Assembly (NCBI GenBank): GCA_018402255.1
Contig: JAGYIS010000006.1
Coordinates: 49,018 to 113,017 of the forward strand
From: Marinobacter sp.
GTDB lineage: Bacteria > Pseudomonadota > Gammaproteobacteria > Pseudomonadales > Oleiphilaceae
Length of the DNA stretch: 64,000 nt
Direction: 5' to 3'
The stretch's first letter is position 1. The number at the start of each line of letters is the position of its first letter. Below, piece by piece: positions 37,677 to 51,381 of this stretch. Both the position numbers and the translations under genes were made by a program. Below the pieces are notes generated by a model. That model did no database searches. It was not told the DNA's origin and saw only the letters and a program-made list of their open reading frames with translations.

Positions 37677-39170
37677 TCAGGCCTGGTCTTCAAACCAGGG
37701 TGCGCGTGCTGTCATGATTAACTTGCCCGCGCGTTCTTCATCCATACCTTCAATATCGAGCAGATCATCCACAGACTGCTCAGCCAGATCTTCCATGGTA
37801 CGCACACCCATACCGGCGAGTTTGAACGCCAGAGAACGGTCCATACCTTCCATTTCCAGAAGATCATCTGCGGGTTCCGCACCTTCCAGAGCCTCTTCGC
37901 TCGCCAACGCCTGGTTCAGCAGGACGTCCTTGGCGCGACTCCGCAATTCTGTGACGGTGTCTTCATCAAAGCCGTCAATCGCCAGCATCTCTTCCATCGG
38001 CACGTAGGCCACCTCTTCAATCGAGGTAAAACCTTCGTCGATCAGAACGCCAGCAAACTCTTCATCCACATCGAGGTGCTTGGTGAAGTGCTCAACCAGT
38101 CGCGAGTATTCCTGCTCCTGACGCTCTCCGGCTTCCTCTTCGGTCATGACGTTGAGCGTCCAGCCGGTCAACTCGGTCGCCAGACGAACGTTTTGTCCGT
38201 TGCGGCCAATGGCCTGGGCAAGATTGTCTTCGGCAACGGCGACGTCCATGGTGTGGCCGTCTTCGTCCATCACGATAGAGGCTACTTCGGCCGGCGCCAT
38301 GGAGTTGATCACCAACTGCGCAGGGTTATCGTCCCACAGCACAATATCAACACGCTCTCCGCCCAACTCGTTGGAAACTGCCTGCACCCTGGAGCCACGC
38401 ATACCGACACAAGCGCCCACCGGATCGATACGACGATCGTTGGTTTTGACGGCGATTTTCGCGCGGGAACCCGGATCACGGGCAGCGCCACGGATCTCGA
38501 TCAGCTCCTCGGCGATTTCCGGTACTTCAATGCGGAACAGCTCGATCAGCATCTGACCGTCAGTACGGCTCAGAATCAACTGTGGCCCGCGGTGATCTGT
38601 GCGAATTTCCAACAGCAGGGCGCGCACACGGTCGCCCATCCGGAAGGTTTCACGCGGGATCAGGTGTTCACGGGGCAACAAGGCTTCAGCGTTGGCACCC
38701 AGATCCACGATGACGTTGTCACGTGTCACTTTCTTGACCGTACCAGACACCAGTTCGCCCACTCGGTCGCGATAGCTATCGACAATCTTGGAACGTTCGG
38801 CTTCGCGAACCTTCTGGAAGATGATCTGCTTGGCGGCCTGAGCGCCAATCCGACCAAAGGCGACGGACTCAACCTTTTCTTCATGGGTATCGCCCGGCCG
38901 GAGGTCGGTATCGATTTCTTCCGCTTCCTGCATGGTAAGTTCGGTACCCAGTGCCGGAACCGCATCATTGTCTACTACCAGCCAACGGCGAAAGGTCTCG
39001 TACTCTCCGGTGCGCCGATCGATGGCTACCCGGATATCGGCTTCTTCGTCGTCATAGCGTTTTTTGGCAGCGGTAGCGAGCGCGAGTTCGATCGCCTCAA
39101 AAATCACATCCTTATCGACGCCTTTCTCGTTCGAAACGGATTCCACGACCAGCAAGATCTCTTTACTCAT
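37677..39170 (-). CDS. nusA: Transcription termination/antitermination factor NusA
   Basis: A 497-residue factor that binds RNA polymerase and nascent RNA to control pausing and termination. It has the N-terminal polymerase-binding domain ([21 protein letters not shown]), S1 ([29 protein letters not shown]), two KH domains ([47 protein letters not shown]), and two C-terminal acidic helix-hairpin repeats, as in E. coli. The start at 39170 is fixed by family alignment; TTG/ATG at 39203 adds 11 residues. Confidence 0.97.
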   Translation of the reverse strand: MSKEILLVVESVSNEKGVDKDVIFEAIELALATAAKKRYDDEEADIRVAIDRRTGEYETFRRWLVVDNDAVPALGTELTMQEAEEIDTDLRPGDTHEEKVESVAFGRIGAQAAKQIIFQKVREAERSKIVDSYRDRVGELVSGTVKKVTRDNVIVDLGANAEALLPREHLIPRETFRMGDRVRALLLEIRTDHRGPQLILSRTDGQMLIELFRIEVPEIAEELIEIRGAARDPGSRAKIAVKTNDRRIDPVGACVGMRGSRVQAVSNELGGERVDIVLWDDNPAQLVINSMAPAEVASIVMDEDGHTMDVAVAEDNLAQAIGRNGQNVRLATELTGWTLNVMTEEEAGERQEQEYSRLVEHFTKHLDVDEEFAGVLIDEGFTSIEEVAYVPMEEMLAIDGFDEDTVTELRSRAKDVLLNQALASEEALEGAEPADDLLEMEGMDRSLAFKLAGMGVRTMEDLAEQSVDDLLDIEGMDEERAGKLIMTARAPWFEDQA

Positions 39171-39224
39171 TGAATTGCCCTGCCCTAAAAATAATCGATA
39201 CACCTACAGATTTATTCGAATGTG

Positions 39225-39686
39225 TCATTCAAAAACCGGAATGATGTTGGCTCTTTCTATGCTGTCAAAGGGCAACAGGTACTCGTGGTCTTCAGCCACG
39301 ATCACGACTTCGTCGCCCTCTACCCCTTTGATCAGCCCCTGAAACTTGCGCCGGCCTTCAAAGGCCATGCGCAATTTGATCTGTACCTGATGACCAACAA
39401 ATGCCTGGTACTGCTCAAGACGGAACAGCGGCCGGTCCATACCCGGAGAAGACACCTCAAGGGTGTACTCACTCTGAATCGGGTCTTCCACGTCCATAAC
39501 GCCACTGATTTGACGACTGACTTTTTCGCAGTCTTCTATACCGATGCCGTTTTCCACATCATCGATAAACACCCGCAGCATGGATTGATAGCCGCGGGAA
39601 CGATATTCGATACCCCAGAATTCATACCCCAGCCCCTCTACTACCGGGCGCAGTATGTCTTCCAGTTGTTTAAGCTTGGCTGACAA
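39225..39686 (-). CDS. rimP: Ribosome maturation factor RimP
   Basis: A 153-residue protein needed for 30S assembly, acting on S12 incorporation. [51 protein letters not shown] and [25 protein letters not shown] are the conserved blocks. The start codon is TTG at 39686, nine bases after GGAGG; there is no better ATG. It opens the rimP-nusA-infB-rbfA-truB-rpsO-pnp operon. Confidence 0.96.
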   Translation of the reverse strand: MSAKLKQLEDILRPVVEGLGYEFWGIEYRSRGYQSMLRVFIDDVENGIGIEDCEKVSRQISGVMDVEDPIQSEYTLEVSSPGMDRPLFRLEQYQAFVGHQVQIKLRMAFEGRRKFQGLIKGVEGDEVVIVAEDHEYLLPFDSIERANIIPVFE

Positions 39687-39727
39687 GTGTCGCCGCCTCC
39701 GTCTTGAGATTTTCGTACCACAAAAAC

Positions 39728-39760
39728 AAAAAAAGGGCTGTTGATCAGCCCTTTTTATGC
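39728..39760. terminator. Terminator-like hairpin upstream of rimP
   Basis: AAAAAGGGCTG and CAGCCCTTTTT form a perfect stem around TTGAT, with A and T runs on both sides. It lies between tRNA-Leu and rimP and could end transcription from tRNA-Leu on the minus strand. Confidence 0.7.
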
Positions 39761-39792
39761 ACCAGGGCCCTTTACGCCAGGCCCCTTAATCA

Positions 39793-39824
39793 AAAAGCCC
39801 CTATGAGTGGGGCCTTTTGTTGCA
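39793..39824. terminator. Second terminator-like hairpin between tRNA-Leu and rimP
   Basis: AAAAGCCCC and GGGGCCTTTT pair around TATGAGT. Two hairpins in series suggest that rimP has its own promoter or depends on antitermination. Confidence 0.6.
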
Positions 39825-40000
39825 AGAATTCGCAGAAAGCCAACCCATACCGGCCCTCTGCCGACAGACACCTGGCCTGCCTGAAAACCGCGACAAAATC
39901 GCAGCCTTCAATATCCGCCGGAGTATAGTGACGCCGCGCGGACTGGTCAAGGACTGACCAAAAAAAACGGCCTGGATATTCCAAGCCGTCGTCTACAAAA

Positions 40001-40085
40001 TGGTGCCCAAGGCCGGACTCGAACCGGCACGGCTTTCGCCACTACCCCCTCAAGATAGCGTGTCTACCAGTTCCACCACTTGGGC
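40001..40085 (-). tRNA. tRNA-Leu (anticodon GAG)
   Basis: An 85-base tRNA with encoded CCA. The acceptor stem is GCCCAAG/CTTGGGC and the T arm contains GGTTCGAGTCC. The anticodon stem CTATC/GGTAG closes the loop TTGAGGG, giving anticodon GAG for the codons CUC/CUU. A long variable arm (about 12 bases) fits a class II tRNA. It lies eight bases after the secG stop, the usual place in pseudomonad relatives. Confidence 0.95.
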
Positions 40086-40093
40086 AGCACCCT

Positions 40094-40471
40094 TCACTCG
40101 AGGTCAGGGAGTTGAGACTCCCCACCCTCGGCTTCGCCATTTGCAGATTCTTCAACACCGGGCGCTGTATCAGCCGGTGCCTGACGGGATTCCTGAACTA
40201 CCGGAATACCAGCCTCACCTGCCACTTCTGCCCGCTGCTTAGCGAAGATTGCCAGCGAAAAACTTGTTACAAAAAATACAACCGCCATTAACGTGGTCAT
40301 ACGGGTCAGGAAGCTACCGCTACCCTGACTACCGAATACCGTCTGGGAGGCTCCACCACCAAATGCCGCACCGGCATCCGCGCCTTTGCCTTGCTGGATA
40401 AGAACCAGGCCCACCAGCGCCACGGCGATCACGACGTGAACTACGACTACTAGTGTTTCCATCAAATCCAT
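40094..40471 (-). CDS. secG: Preprotein translocase subunit SecG
   Basis: A 125-residue inner-membrane subunit that assists the SecYE channel. Two hydrophobic segments (METLVVVVHVVIAVALVGLVLI and TRMTTLMAVVFFVTSFSLAIF) flank the conserved QQGKGADAGAAFGGGASQTVFGSQGSGSFLTRMTT loop. The long Gln/Pro/Glu-rich C-terminal tail is common in gammaproteobacteria. It lies 24 bases after tpiA and is followed directly by tRNA-Leu. Confidence 0.95.
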   Translation of the reverse strand: MDLMETLVVVVHVVIAVALVGLVLIQQGKGADAGAAFGGGASQTVFGSQGSGSFLTRMTTLMAVVFFVTSFSLAIFAKQRAEVAGEAGIPVVQESRQAPADTAPGVEESANGEAEGGESQLPDLE

Positions 40472-40495
40472 ACAGACTCTCGTAAACGTGTCGGC

Positions 40496-41266
40496 TTACG
40501 CACCTACCGGAAAGGACCGGCAGATACTGACAAATTCGTCGGCCTTCAGGGACGCACCACCTATAAGACCACCATCGATATCGGGCTCTGCAAACAGAGC
40601 GGCCGCATTATCCGCTTTTACACTGCCGCCGTAAAGTACCGAAATATTCCGGGACGGCGCATTCATTTGCTCAAGCACCCCGCGGATCTCCGCATGCATG
40701 GCTTGAGCATCTTCTGCGGTGGCTGTTTTCCCGGTACCAATCGCCCAAACGGGCTCATAGGCAACCACCACACGCGACCACTGATCACTGCTCACCGTCG
40801 AGAGCCCTTGCCGGACCTGACTGGCAACAATGGATTCGGCCTGACCGGCTTCGCGCTCTTCAAGAGTCTCGCCCACGCACAAGATGGCGGTAAGACCAGA
40901 CTCCAGAACCCGCGTAACTTTCCGGGCAATCACCTCATCCGATTCAGCAAACAGTTGACGCCTCTCCGAGTGCCCTACCAATACGTATTGGCAACCCAGA
41001 TCCAACGCCATGCCGGATGAAATCTCTCCGGTGTATGCACCTGACTGCCACTGGCTGACATTCTGCACGCCTGTAGCCAACGCATCACCACAACACCCTA
41101 TCACCGAGTCAACGTAAAGAGCGGGAGGAATTATGACGACATCCAGAGTGCTCTTTACGGCCTCATCAAGATCGGCAACGTGCTCGCGGATGTCACCAAC
41201 CAGCTGCTGCACCAGATCTTTCGATCCGTTCATTTTCCAGTTACCGGCTACAATCCTGCGACGCAT
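40496..41266 (-). CDS. tpiA: Triosephosphate isomerase
   Basis: A 256-residue TIM barrel that interconverts glyceraldehyde 3-phosphate and dihydroxyacetone phosphate. The Lys in AGNWKMNGS, His in VLVGHSERRQLF, Glu in VVAYEPVWAIGTGKTA and the GG phosphate loop LYGGSVKADNAAAL are all present. ATG at 41266 is preferred to TTG at 41272. The glmM-tpiA-secG order is standard. Confidence 0.97.
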   Translation of the reverse strand: MRRRIVAGNWKMNGSKDLVQQLVGDIREHVADLDEAVKSTLDVVIIPPALYVDSVIGCCGDALATGVQNVSQWQSGAYTGEISSGMALDLGCQYVLVGHSERRQLFAESDEVIARKVTRVLESGLTAILCVGETLEEREAGQAESIVASQVRQGLSTVSSDQWSRVVVAYEPVWAIGTGKTATAEDAQAMHAEIRGVLEQMNAPSRNISVLYGGSVKADNAAALFAEPDIDGGLIGGASLKADEFVSICRSFPVGA

Positions 41267-41350
41267 ATCCAATCCCGACTGCCCTAACCTCAGGGAGGGC
41301 GAACTATACAGCAGTCATATAGCTCGCACAACCCGGCCCGCCCCACAAAA

Positions 41351-42694
41351 TCAGGGTGTTGACTGCTCGACCACCAGGGCCAGCTGCTCGACGACACGGC
41401 GAATGTCTTCGGCATTTCGTCCCTCGGCCATTACCCGGATCAATGGCTCCGTACCGGAGGCCCGCAGCAGGATTCGGCCGGCATCACCAAGTTCCGCTTC
41501 TGCGCTGCGCATGGCGTCAACAATATCGGCACGACTGTGTGGATCAAAACGCTGGGCGACGCGCACATTGATCATCTTCTGGGGCAACTTCCGCATGCCT
41601 TGACGCAATTCTGCCATGGTCTTGCCGGAGCGGCGAACCGCCAACAACACTTGAAGCGCAGAAACAATGCCATCGCCGGTACTGGTGCAATCACGAATAA
41701 CCATGTGCCCGGAACCTTCGCCGCCGACCAGCCAGTTGTTCGCCAATAATCGCTCCATCACATAGCGATCACCGACGCTCGCCCGTTCGAATTCGATCCC
41801 CAGGTCGCGCAGCGCCAGCTCTACACCCAGATTGGTCATCAGTGTTCCGACGACTCCCCCGTGCAACCGCCCCTCTGAATGGCGCTGTGACGCCAGAATG
41901 TACAGCAACTCATCACCGTCCACTTCGGAACCATCCTGGTCCACCATCAGCACGCGATCACCGTCACCGTCGAAGGCGATTCCAAGATCGGCCTTCTTCT
42001 CAGCAACCATCTGCTTCAGGGCATCCAGATGGGTCGAGCCCACGTTCAGGTTAATGTTAAGCCCGTCCGGCTTGGCACCTATAACCGTTAGCTGCGCACC
42101 AAGCTCCTGAAAGACCTTTGGCGCCACGTGATACGTCGCCCCATGAGCGCAATCAAGCACTATGTGCATGCCATCCAGTGTGAACTCGTTGGGCACGGTG
42201 CTTTTACAGAACTCCACATAACGACCAGGCGCATCATCGACGCGACTCGCCTTGCCCAACTCATTCGGCTCACAAACCTGAATCGGCGTATCAAGCCAGC
42301 GTTCAATCTCAGACTCAAGCGCATCATCAAGCTTGGTGCCCGCAGGTGAGAAAAACTTGATACCGTTATCGTGGTGCGGATTGTGAGAGGCACTGATAAC
42401 AATCCCCGCCGACGCCCTGAACGTTCTCGTGAGGTAAGCGATGGCCGGTGTCGGCATCGGCCCCAAAAGCTTCACATCGACGCCTGCGGCAGACAGCCCG
42501 GCTTCAAGGGCCGACTCGAACATATAACCGGACAGTCGGGTATCTTTACCAATCAGCACGCTGTTGTGCTGGCCTTTACGCTTGAATGCCTGCCCCGCCG
42601 CCCAACCAAGGTGCAGCATGAATTCCGGTGTGATCGGGCGCTCTCCAACACGCCCCCGAATGCCGTCAGTACCAAAATATTTGCGCTGGGACAT
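41351..42694 (-). CDS. glmM: Phosphoglucosamine mutase
   Basis: A 447-residue enzyme converting glucosamine 6-phosphate to glucosamine 1-phosphate for cell-wall precursor UDP-GlcNAc. [14 protein letters not shown], the active-site phosphoserine in [16 protein letters not shown], the metal site [12 protein letters not shown] and the sugar-ring EGSGHMV and phosphate-binding [15 protein letters not shown] motifs are all present. The start overlaps the folP stop by one base (ATGATG-type junction), showing coupling. Confidence 0.97.
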   Translation of the reverse strand: MSQRKYFGTDGIRGRVGERPITPEFMLHLGWAAGQAFKRKGQHNSVLIGKDTRLSGYMFESALEAGLSAAGVDVKLLGPMPTPAIAYLTRTFRASAGIVISASHNPHHDNGIKFFSPAGTKLDDALESEIERWLDTPIQVCEPNELGKASRVDDAPGRYVEFCKSTVPNEFTLDGMHIVLDCAHGATYHVAPKVFQELGAQLTVIGAKPDGLNINLNVGSTHLDALKQMVAEKKADLGIAFDGDGDRVLMVDQDGSEVDGDELLYILASQRHSEGRLHGGVVGTLMTNLGVELALRDLGIEFERASVGDRYVMERLLANNWLVGGEGSGHMVIRDCTSTGDGIVSALQVLLAVRRSGKTMAELRQGMRKLPQKMINVRVAQRFDPHSRADIVDAMRSAEAELGDAGRILLRASGTEPLIRVMAEGRNAEDIRRVVEQLALVVEQSTP

Positions 42695-43524
42695 CAGATT
42701 GCCTCCTTTACTGCCGTCACGATCCGGACGGCGTCCACAGTTTCCCGCACATCATGCACCCGGAGGATGCTTGCGCCCTTCATGGCGGATATTGTCGCGG
42801 CAGCAAGGCTCGCCGGCAACCTTTCGTTTACATCTCGACCGGTGACAGCGCCCAACATGGATTTCCGGGACACGCCGATCAACAACGGGTGACCCAACAG
42901 GTGCATCTGCTCCAGGATCGCCAACAACTGAAAATTATGCTCAACACTTTTGCCAAAACCGAAGCCCGGATCAAGAATGATATTCTCAGGCCGCACCCCC
43001 GCGCATTCCGCCACTCGCATTCGTTCAGTAAGAAACGAACTGACTTCCCGCCGAACATTACGGTAACGAGGGTTATCCTGCATGCTATCCGGCTCGCCCT
43101 GGATGTGCATGATACACACCGGCACGTCAGCCGCCGCTGCCGCTGCAATGGCACCGTCACGCTGCAGCGCACGAACATCATTGATCATCCCGGCACCCAG
43201 CTTTACGGTCTCCGCCATCACGGTCGGGTTGCTGGTATCTACTGAAATAACGGCATCCAGTTCCCGGGCAATAGCTTCAACCACGGGGCAGACTCTATCC
43301 AGCTCCTCCTGGGTGGAAACCGGTGAGGCCCCAGGCCTGGTCGACTCTCCGCCGACATCAATAAAGCCAGCACCGTCATTAACCATTTGTCGGGCACGAA
43401 GCAGCGCTGCATCCACGGTATTAAAGCAGCCACCATCCGAAAAAGAATCGGGTGTGACGTTCAGGATACCCATGACGTGACAAAGAGACAGGTCCAGCAC
43501 ACGGCCTGCAAAATTCATTTCCAT
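42694..43524 (-). CDS. folP: Dihydropteroate synthase
   Basis: A ~276-residue TIM barrel condensing 6-hydroxymethyl-dihydropterin diphosphate with p-aminobenzoate, the sulfonamide target. Conserved pieces are [44 protein letters not shown] and GVSRKSMLG. Start choice among ATGs at 43542, 43524 and 43518 is uncertain; 43524 is nearest to the family length. A strong hairpin separates it from ftsH upstream. Confidence 0.95.
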   Translation of the reverse strand: MEMNFAGRVLDLSLCHVMGILNVTPDSFSDGGCFNTVDAALLRARQMVNDGAGFIDVGGESTRPGASPVSTQEELDRVCPVVEAIARELDAVISVDTSNPTVMAETVKLGAGMINDVRALQRDGAIAAAAAADVPVCIMHIQGEPDSMQDNPRYRNVRREVSSFLTERMRVAECAGVRPENIILDPGFGFGKSVEHNFQLLAILEQMHLLGHPLLIGVSRKSMLGAVTGRDVNERLPASLAAATISAMKGASILRVHDVRETVDAVRIVTAVKEAI

Positions 43525-43565
43525 AACAAGCGTTCCGCACATTCACGATTTTGCATAGACAAAAA

Positions 43566-43602
43566 CAAACGCCGCCCGATTATCGGGCGGCGTTTGTTTT
43601 TT
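43566..43602 (-). terminator. Strong hairpin between ftsH and folP
   Basis: CAAACGCCGCCCGAT and its exact reverse complement flank one T; T runs lie on both sides. On the minus strand it follows ftsH, so folP and genes after it probably have a separate promoter or rely on read-through. Confidence 0.9.
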
Positions 43603-43620
43603 CTCAATCAACCTGGGCGA

Positions 43621-45561
43621 TCAGTGCTCGCCGGCAGGCCTGCCCATTCCGGGCTGACGCCCGTCATCGGAGTCGCGAGACTCCTGGGCTGGCTCTTCCT
43701 CAGCCTTGACACCACCGGTGGGACCGCTGTCGCCCCAGTTTTTTGGTGGGCGTGGCTCACGACCCGCCATAATGTCGTCAATCTGGTGACGATCGATGGT
43801 TTCATACTTCATCAGTGCGTCTGCCATCATCTCCAGCTTGTCACGATTATCGACCAGGATCTGCTTGGCTGTCTCGTAGCAGGTATCGATGATATTGCGC
43901 ACTTCCTCATCTATTCTCTGGGCCGTCTCTGGCGAATACACCGTATGCGACTGACCAGCAGAGCGTCCCAGGAACGGCTCTTCACTGTCGGTATCATATT
44001 GCAACGGGCCCAGTTTTTCAGACAACCCCCAGCGAGTCACCATATTACGGGCCAGACTGGTGGCACGCTCAATGTCGTTAGAAGCGCCGGTAGTCACACC
44101 GTCAAAGCCAAGTGTCAGCTCTTCAGCAATACGACCACCGAACAGACTGCAAATCGAGCTGGTCAGGAACCGCTTGGAATGACTGTACTTATCTTCTTCC
44201 GGCAAGAACATGGTCACGCCCAAAGCACGTCCACGAGGAATGATGCTCACTTTATAAACCGGATCATGCTCTGGCACCAAACGGCCCACAATGGCATGAC
44301 CAGACTCGTGATAAGCGGTGTTACGCTTTTCTTTCTCGTTCATCACCATGGACTTGCGCTCGGCACCCATCATGATCTTGTCTTTGGCCAGCTCCAGCTC
44401 TTCCATGGACACCAAACGCTGGTTACGACGGGCCGCAAACAATGCCGCCTCGTTGACCAGGTTCGCCAGGTCAGCACCGGAGAATCCGGGCGTACCACGG
44501 GCAATAACGCCTGGCTCTATGCCATCAGCCAGTGGCACTTTTTTCATGTGCACTTTCAGAATCTGCTCGCGACCCAGGATATCCGGCAAGCTGACCACCA
44601 CCTGACGGTCAAACCGGCCTGGCCGCAGCAGAGCCGGATCCAGAACGTCGGGACGGTTGGTCGCTGCAATCACGATGACGCCTTCGTTACCCTCAAAGCC
44701 GTCCATCTCAACCAGCAACTGGTTCAGGGTTTGCTCGCGCTCATCGTGACCACCGCCCATGCCGGCACCACGGTGACGACCAACGGCATCGATCTCATCG
44801 ATAAAGATGATGCAAGGACTTTGCTTTTTAGCCTGTTCAAACATGTCGCGAACACGGGAAGCGCCCACACCCACGAACATTTCGACAAAGTCAGAGCCCG
44901 AGATCGAGAAGAATGGCACCTTGGCTTCGCCCGCAATCGCTTTGGCGAGAAGGGTCTTACCCGTACCGGGAGGACCGACCATCAGCACACCTTTGGGAAT
45001 ACGGCCACCCAGGCGCTGGAACTTGCTCGGATCTCGCAGGAAATCGACCAGTTCTTTGACGTCTTCTTTGGCTTCATCGACACCAGCCACATCACCAAAC
45101 GTGGTTTTGATCTGGTCTTCGCTGAGCAATCGCGCCTTGCTTTTGCCAAACGACATCGGGCCTTTGCCACCACCACCGCCCTGCATCTGGCGCATAAAGA
45201 ACACAAACAGCGCGATAATGATGAGTATCGGGAATGCCGCCACCAAAAGCTGCGTCCACAGGCTCTGGCGCTCAGGCTCCTTACCAATCACTTCTACTTC
45301 GTTGGCGAGCAGATCATCCATCAGCTTGTTGTCAGACAGCTGCGGGCGAATAGACTGGAATTGGGAGCCGTCAGAGCGGACACCCTGCACTTCCAGACCA
45401 TCGATCGTCACTTGCCGGACCTGGCCCTGCTGGACCATCTCCACAAACTGGGAATAGTTGACTTGTTGCCCGCTGGTGGTGGGAGTGAAATTCTGAAACA
45501 CCATCAGCAGCACGGCGGCTATTACTAGCCAGAGAACCAGATTTTTTGCCATATCGTTCAA
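43621..45561 (-). CDS. ftsH: ATP-dependent zinc metalloprotease FtsH
   Basis: A 646-residue inner-membrane AAA+ protease that degrades LpxC, sigma-32 and damaged membrane proteins. Two transmembrane segments ([19 protein letters not shown] and [19 protein letters not shown]) flank a periplasmic domain. Walker A is [10 protein letters not shown], Walker [36 protein letters not shown], and zinc site HESGHAIVG. The start is TTG (45561) or the nearby ATG (45552): the AGGTG site is seven bases from TTG. It is preceded by yhbY on the other strand, without rlmE between. Confidence 0.97.
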   Translation of the reverse strand: MNDMAKNLVLWLVIAAVLLMVFQNFTPTTSGQQVNYSQFVEMVQQGQVRQVTIDGLEVQGVRSDGSQFQSIRPQLSDNKLMDDLLANEVEVIGKEPERQSLWTQLLVAAFPILIIIALFVFFMRQMQGGGGGKGPMSFGKSKARLLSEDQIKTTFGDVAGVDEAKEDVKELVDFLRDPSKFQRLGGRIPKGVLMVGPPGTGKTLLAKAIAGEAKVPFFSISGSDFVEMFVGVGASRVRDMFEQAKKQSPCIIFIDEIDAVGRHRGAGMGGGHDEREQTLNQLLVEMDGFEGNEGVIVIAATNRPDVLDPALLRPGRFDRQVVVSLPDILGREQILKVHMKKVPLADGIEPGVIARGTPGFSGADLANLVNEAALFAARRNQRLVSMEELELAKDKIMMGAERKSMVMNEKEKRNTAYHESGHAIVGRLVPEHDPVYKVSIIPRGRALGVTMFLPEEDKYSHSKRFLTSSICSLFGGRIAEELTLGFDGVTTGASNDIERATSLARNMVTRWGLSEKLGPLQYDTDSEEPFLGRSAGQSHTVYSPETAQRIDEEVRNIIDTCYETAKQILVDNRDKLEMMADALMKYETIDRHQIDDIMAGREPRPPKNWGDSGPTGGVKAEEEPAQESRDSDDGRQPGMGRPAGEH

Positions 45562-45859
45562 GGATCATCACCTGTGAATTGCAGGGCTAAAGCCACTTGG
45601 CCACCAACCCTTTTCGGACACCTTACACCAATTATACGTTCGCCGACCAGAAACGGCCTATTCGGAACCGGCCGCCCTACTACACATATTGGGCGCCCGA
45701 TCCTGAATTACAACGCCTGCTGGTCAATTAACGCGGCCCTGTACGTGATTACAGCCATTTGTGACACCAATTTATCTGTTACAATCATCAAATTATACGT
45801 CGTTGTCAGCCCCCATGCCGCTGACCTTTTGTTAATTGCACCGATAAAGAGATTACATC
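45562..45859. other. Divergent control region ftsH/yhbY (rlmE absent)
   Basis: 298 bases with no gene on either strand. In E. coli and most relatives rlmE (23S rRNA Um2552 methyltransferase) lies here, upstream of ftsH. Here there is only AT-rich sequence with TTATACG and TTACAATC-type promoter-like elements. The region therefore holds the promoters for both ftsH and yhbY. Confidence 0.65.
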
Positions 45860-46168
45860 ATGAGTTTGTCCTCGGAACAGCGCCGGGAGTACCGGGCCAT
45901 CGCCCACAATCTGAAGCCTGTCATCATCGTTGGCGACAAAGGCCTGTCCGAAGGGCTCCAGGACGAACTGGATCGCGCCCTGAACGACCACGAGCTAATC
46001 AAGATCAAAGTGGCAAGCCAGGACCGCGAAGCCCGCCAAGAAGCCATCAAAGCCCTGTGCGAAGCCTCCAAGGCCGAACTTGTGCAAACCATCGGAAAAA
46101 TCGCGGTCATTCTGCGTCGGGCCAAAAAACCGAACCCGAAACTATCGAACCTGCTTCGAACCAAGTGA
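45860..46168 (+). CDS. yhbY: Ribosome assembly RNA-binding protein YhbY
   Basis: A 102-residue single CRM-domain protein linked to 50S subunit maturation. LSSEQRREYRAIAHNLKPVIIVGDKGLSEGLQDELDRALNDHELIKIKV carries the conserved GxxG-type loop (GDKG) and the KIKV strand; VILRRAKKP is close to the end. It is divergent from ftsH and convergent with greA, as in E. coli. A strong terminator follows. Confidence 0.94.
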   Translation: MSLSSEQRREYRAIAHNLKPVIIVGDKGLSEGLQDELDRALNDHELIKIKVASQDREARQEAIKALCEASKAELVQTIGKIAVILRRAKKPNPKLSNLLRTK

Positions 46169-46177
46169 GCTTCAGAT

Positions 46178-46218
46178 AAAAAAAGCCGGCCAGAGTTCCC
46201 TCTGGCCGGCTTTTTTTA
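46178..46218. terminator. Bidirectional terminator between yhbY and greA
   Basis: AAAAAAGCCGGCCAGAG and CTCTGGCCGGCTTTTTTT form a perfect stem around TTCCC. Confidence 0.93.
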
Positions 46219-46315
46219 TGCCTGGCACCAATACTCACGCGACAAATGCCGGCTTACCGGGGCACAGGCCCGGGGACCACTCCTCAGGAGCCGCCCCTGA
46301 AAAGCCATCCCTCGG

Positions 46316-46798
46316 TCAGATATATTCCACTTCAGATATTTCGTATTCCACGGTGCCCGAAGGAATACGGATCGCAACCACGTCACCCTCACTCTTGCCC
46401 ACCAGGGCACGGGCGATGGGCGAAGAAACCGACAGCTTGCCAGCCTTAATATCGGCTTCGTCCTCACCTACGATCTGGTATTTCACTTCTTCGTCGGTAT
46501 CCATATTCACCAGATGCACCGTGGTGCCGAAAATCACCTTGCCGGTGTTTTCCATCTTGGTAACGTCGATAACCAGAACCGCCGACAATTTGCCCTCGAT
46601 CTCCTGGATACGACCTTCAATGAAGCTCTGCTGCTCACGCGCCGCGTGGTACTCGGCATTTTCCTTGAGATCCCCATGCTCCCGGGCGTCGGAAATGGCC
46701 TGAATTACCCGAGGGCGATCTTCAGATTTCAACTTTTTAAGTTCTTCGCGCAGGCGGGCTTCGCCCGTCGGCGTCATAGGCACTCTGTCAGTAGCCAT
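46316..46798 (-). CDS. greA: Transcription elongation factor GreA
   Basis: A 160-residue factor that rescues backtracked RNA polymerase. The N-terminal coiled coil ([63 protein letters not shown]) carries the acidic tip residues in GDLKENAEY. The C-terminal FKBP-like domain includes the [19 protein letters not shown] block. ATG at 46798 begins [13 protein letters not shown]; the longer frame to 46885 overlaps carB. It lies four bases after the carB stop and is cotranscribed with carAB. Confidence 0.97.
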   Translation of the reverse strand: MATDRVPMTPTGEARLREELKKLKSEDRPRVIQAISDAREHGDLKENAEYHAAREQQSFIEGRIQEIEGKLSAVLVIDVTKMENTGKVIFGTTVHLVNMDTDEEVKYQIVGEDEADIKAGKLSVSSPIARALVGKSEGDVVAIRIPSGTVEYEISEVEYI

Positions 46799-46802
46799 AG
46801 TA

Positions 46803-49502
<2,700 letters not shown>

Positions 49503-50101
49503 GTGAAGGAGGGCCGGATAATGCAGGGGAAGCCGATGTCTTTGCTCGCTTCCCAGGCTTCTGCCATGGAGTGCACAATCGTCGCGCGCGGGCACTCAAG
49601 GCCGATTTTCTTCATGGCCTTATCGAAGCGGTCACGATCCTCGGCTTTATCAATGGTATCGGCATTGGCACCGATCATCTCAACACCGTGCTTTTCCAGA
49701 ACGCCGTGCTTTTCCAGATCCAGTGCGCAGTTGAGCGCGGTCTGACCGCCCATGGTGGGCAGCAAAGCGTCTGGCTTTTCTTTCTCGATGATCTTTTCGA
49801 CGGTTTTCCAGGTAATTGGCTCGATGTAGGTGGCATCGGCCATGGCCGGGTCGGTCATGATGGTGGCGGGGTTGGAATTCACCAGAATCACCCGGTAGCC
49901 CTCTTCGCGCAGGGCCTTACAGGCCTGGGCTCCGGAGTAATCGAACTCGCACGCCTGCCCGATCACAATGGGGCCAGCGCCCAGGATCAGGATGCTTTTG
50001 ATGTCGGTACGTTTTGGCATGTCTTGGTAAACCTGTCAGCAACTTTTGAATTCTTGCAGCGCAAAACGCGGCGCCTGTGCGTTATCCGTGGTGATCTGCC
50101 C

Positions 50102-51232
50102 TCAGGCCGATCGTGCCTGCATCAACTGGATAAACTCGTCAAACAGCGGCGCCACGTCGTGAGGACCGGGACTGGCTTCCGGGTGACCCTGGAAGCTATA
50201 AGCCGCCTTGTCAGTCCGGCGAATGCCCTGCAGGGTGCCATCAAACAGCGATTTGTGAGTCGCTTGCACGGTCGCGGGCAGGGTCGATTCATCTACCGCA
50301 AAACCGTGGTTCTGACTGGTAATCATCACCGTGCCCTTGGCAAGATCCTGAACCGGGTGGTTGGCACCGTGGTGACCGTGACCCATTTTCATGGTTTTGG
50401 CACCACTGGCCAGCGCCAGCAACTGGTGCCCCAGACAAATACCGAACACAGGGATTTCAGTTTCCAGAACTTGTTTGATCGCGGTGATCGCGTAGTCACA
50501 GGGCTCGGGATCGCCCGGGCCATTGGACAGGAAAATGCCGTCCGGCTTCATCGCGAGCACATCGGCGGCGGGCGTTTGCGCCGGTACCACAGTGATCTCG
50601 CAGCCCCGTGCGGCCAGCATCCGCAGGATGTTGAATTTTACACCGTAATCCCAGGCCACCACTTTGAATTTGGCCGCGGCCTGTTCACCGTAGCCTGAGG
50701 CCAGATCCCATTCAGTCTGGCTCCACTGGTACGCTTTGTCGCAGGTCACCTCTTTGGCCAGATCCATGCCCTTCAGACCCGGAAATGCGTTGGCCAACTC
50801 CAGGGCGCGTTCGGCAGTGGCATTCTTGCCCGCCACGATGGCGCCATTCTGGGAGCCTTTATCACGAAGAATCCGCGTCAACCGACGGGTGTCGATGTCG
50901 GCAATGCCAACAATATTGTTGCTGCGCAGGTAGTCATCAAGACTGCCCTGATTGCGCCAGCTACTGGCGAGCAAGGGCAGATCACGAATGATCAGGCCAG
51001 CGGCGTGAATTCGGTCCGATTCCACGTCTTCTTCGTTCACACCGGTGTTGCCAATGTGCGGATACGTCAGGGTAACGATCTGGCGTGAGTACGACGGGTC
51101 CGTCAGGATTTCCTGATAGCCGGTCATGGCAGTGTTGAACACCACCTCGCCGCTGGTTTCTCCGTCTGCGCCGATGGCGGTGCCGTAAAAAAGGCTTCCG
51201 TCTGCGAGTGCAAGGATTGCTGGTGTACTCAA
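50102..51232 (-). CDS. carA: Carbamoyl-phosphate synthase small chain
   Basis: The glutamine amidotransferase subunit that feeds ammonia to Car[48 protein letters not shown] is the conserved N-terminus. The class I amidotransferase triad is in [12 protein letters not shown] (Cys) and [10 protein letters not shown] (His, Glu). The start is most likely TTG at 51232, with GAGGA eight bases before and family alignment starting there; ATG at 51247 adds five residues. An attenuator-like hairpin lies in the leader. Confidence 0.95.
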   Translation of the reverse strand: MSTPAILALADGSLFYGTAIGADGETSGEVVFNTAMTGYQEILTDPSYSRQIVTLTYPHIGNTGVNEEDVESDRIHAAGLIIRDLPLLASSWRNQGSLDDYLRSNNIVGIADIDTRRLTRILRDKGSQNGAIVAGKNATAERALELANAFPGLKGMDLAKEVTCDKAYQWSQTEWDLASGYGEQAAAKFKVVAWDYGVKFNILRMLAARGCEITVVPAQTPAADVLAMKPDGIFLSNGPGDPEPCDYAITAIKQVLETEIPVFGICLGHQLLALASGAKTMKMGHGHHGANHPVQDLAKGTVMITSQNHGFAVDESTLPATVQATHKSLFDGTLQGIRRTDKAAYSFQGHPEASPGPHDVAPLFDEFIQLMQARSA

Positions 51233-51299
51233 GGCTTGTATCCTCATCGAGTGGCGTAAGTTCGTCACGAACAGGAACGCAAGCGCATATTCAGGTTGC

Positions 51300-51334
51300 A
51301 AAAAAGCGAGACAGAGTCGAAACCCGGTCCCGCT
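51300..51334 (-). terminator. Attenuator-like hairpin in the carA leader
   Basis: On the minus strand AGCGGGAC pairs with GTCTCGCT (one G-U pair), directly followed by six T residues. It lies about 70-100 bases before the carA start and downstream of the promoter, so it could end transcription before carAB. Confidence 0.55.
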
Positions 51335-51381
51335 TTCTTATAAACTTTTCAAAGGTACGCTTGGTGCAGTTAAATCGCCTC

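Noticed and set aside
40001..40085. tRNA-Leu and ssrA as integration sites of a mobile element
   Set aside because: No integrase, att repeat or atypical genes flank either RNA within the window; both regions are conserved core.
43387..45528. A 713-codon open frame on the plus strand opposite ftsH
   Set aside because: It is wholly antisense to a clear ftsH, has no ribosome site and its protein (rich in His, Arg, Thr) fits no family; it is a shadow caused by codon bias.
45574..46179. A 201-codon frame overlapping yhbY as a possible rlmE
   Set aside because: It is on the wrong strand and shows no methyltransferase motif; it is a shadow of yhbY.
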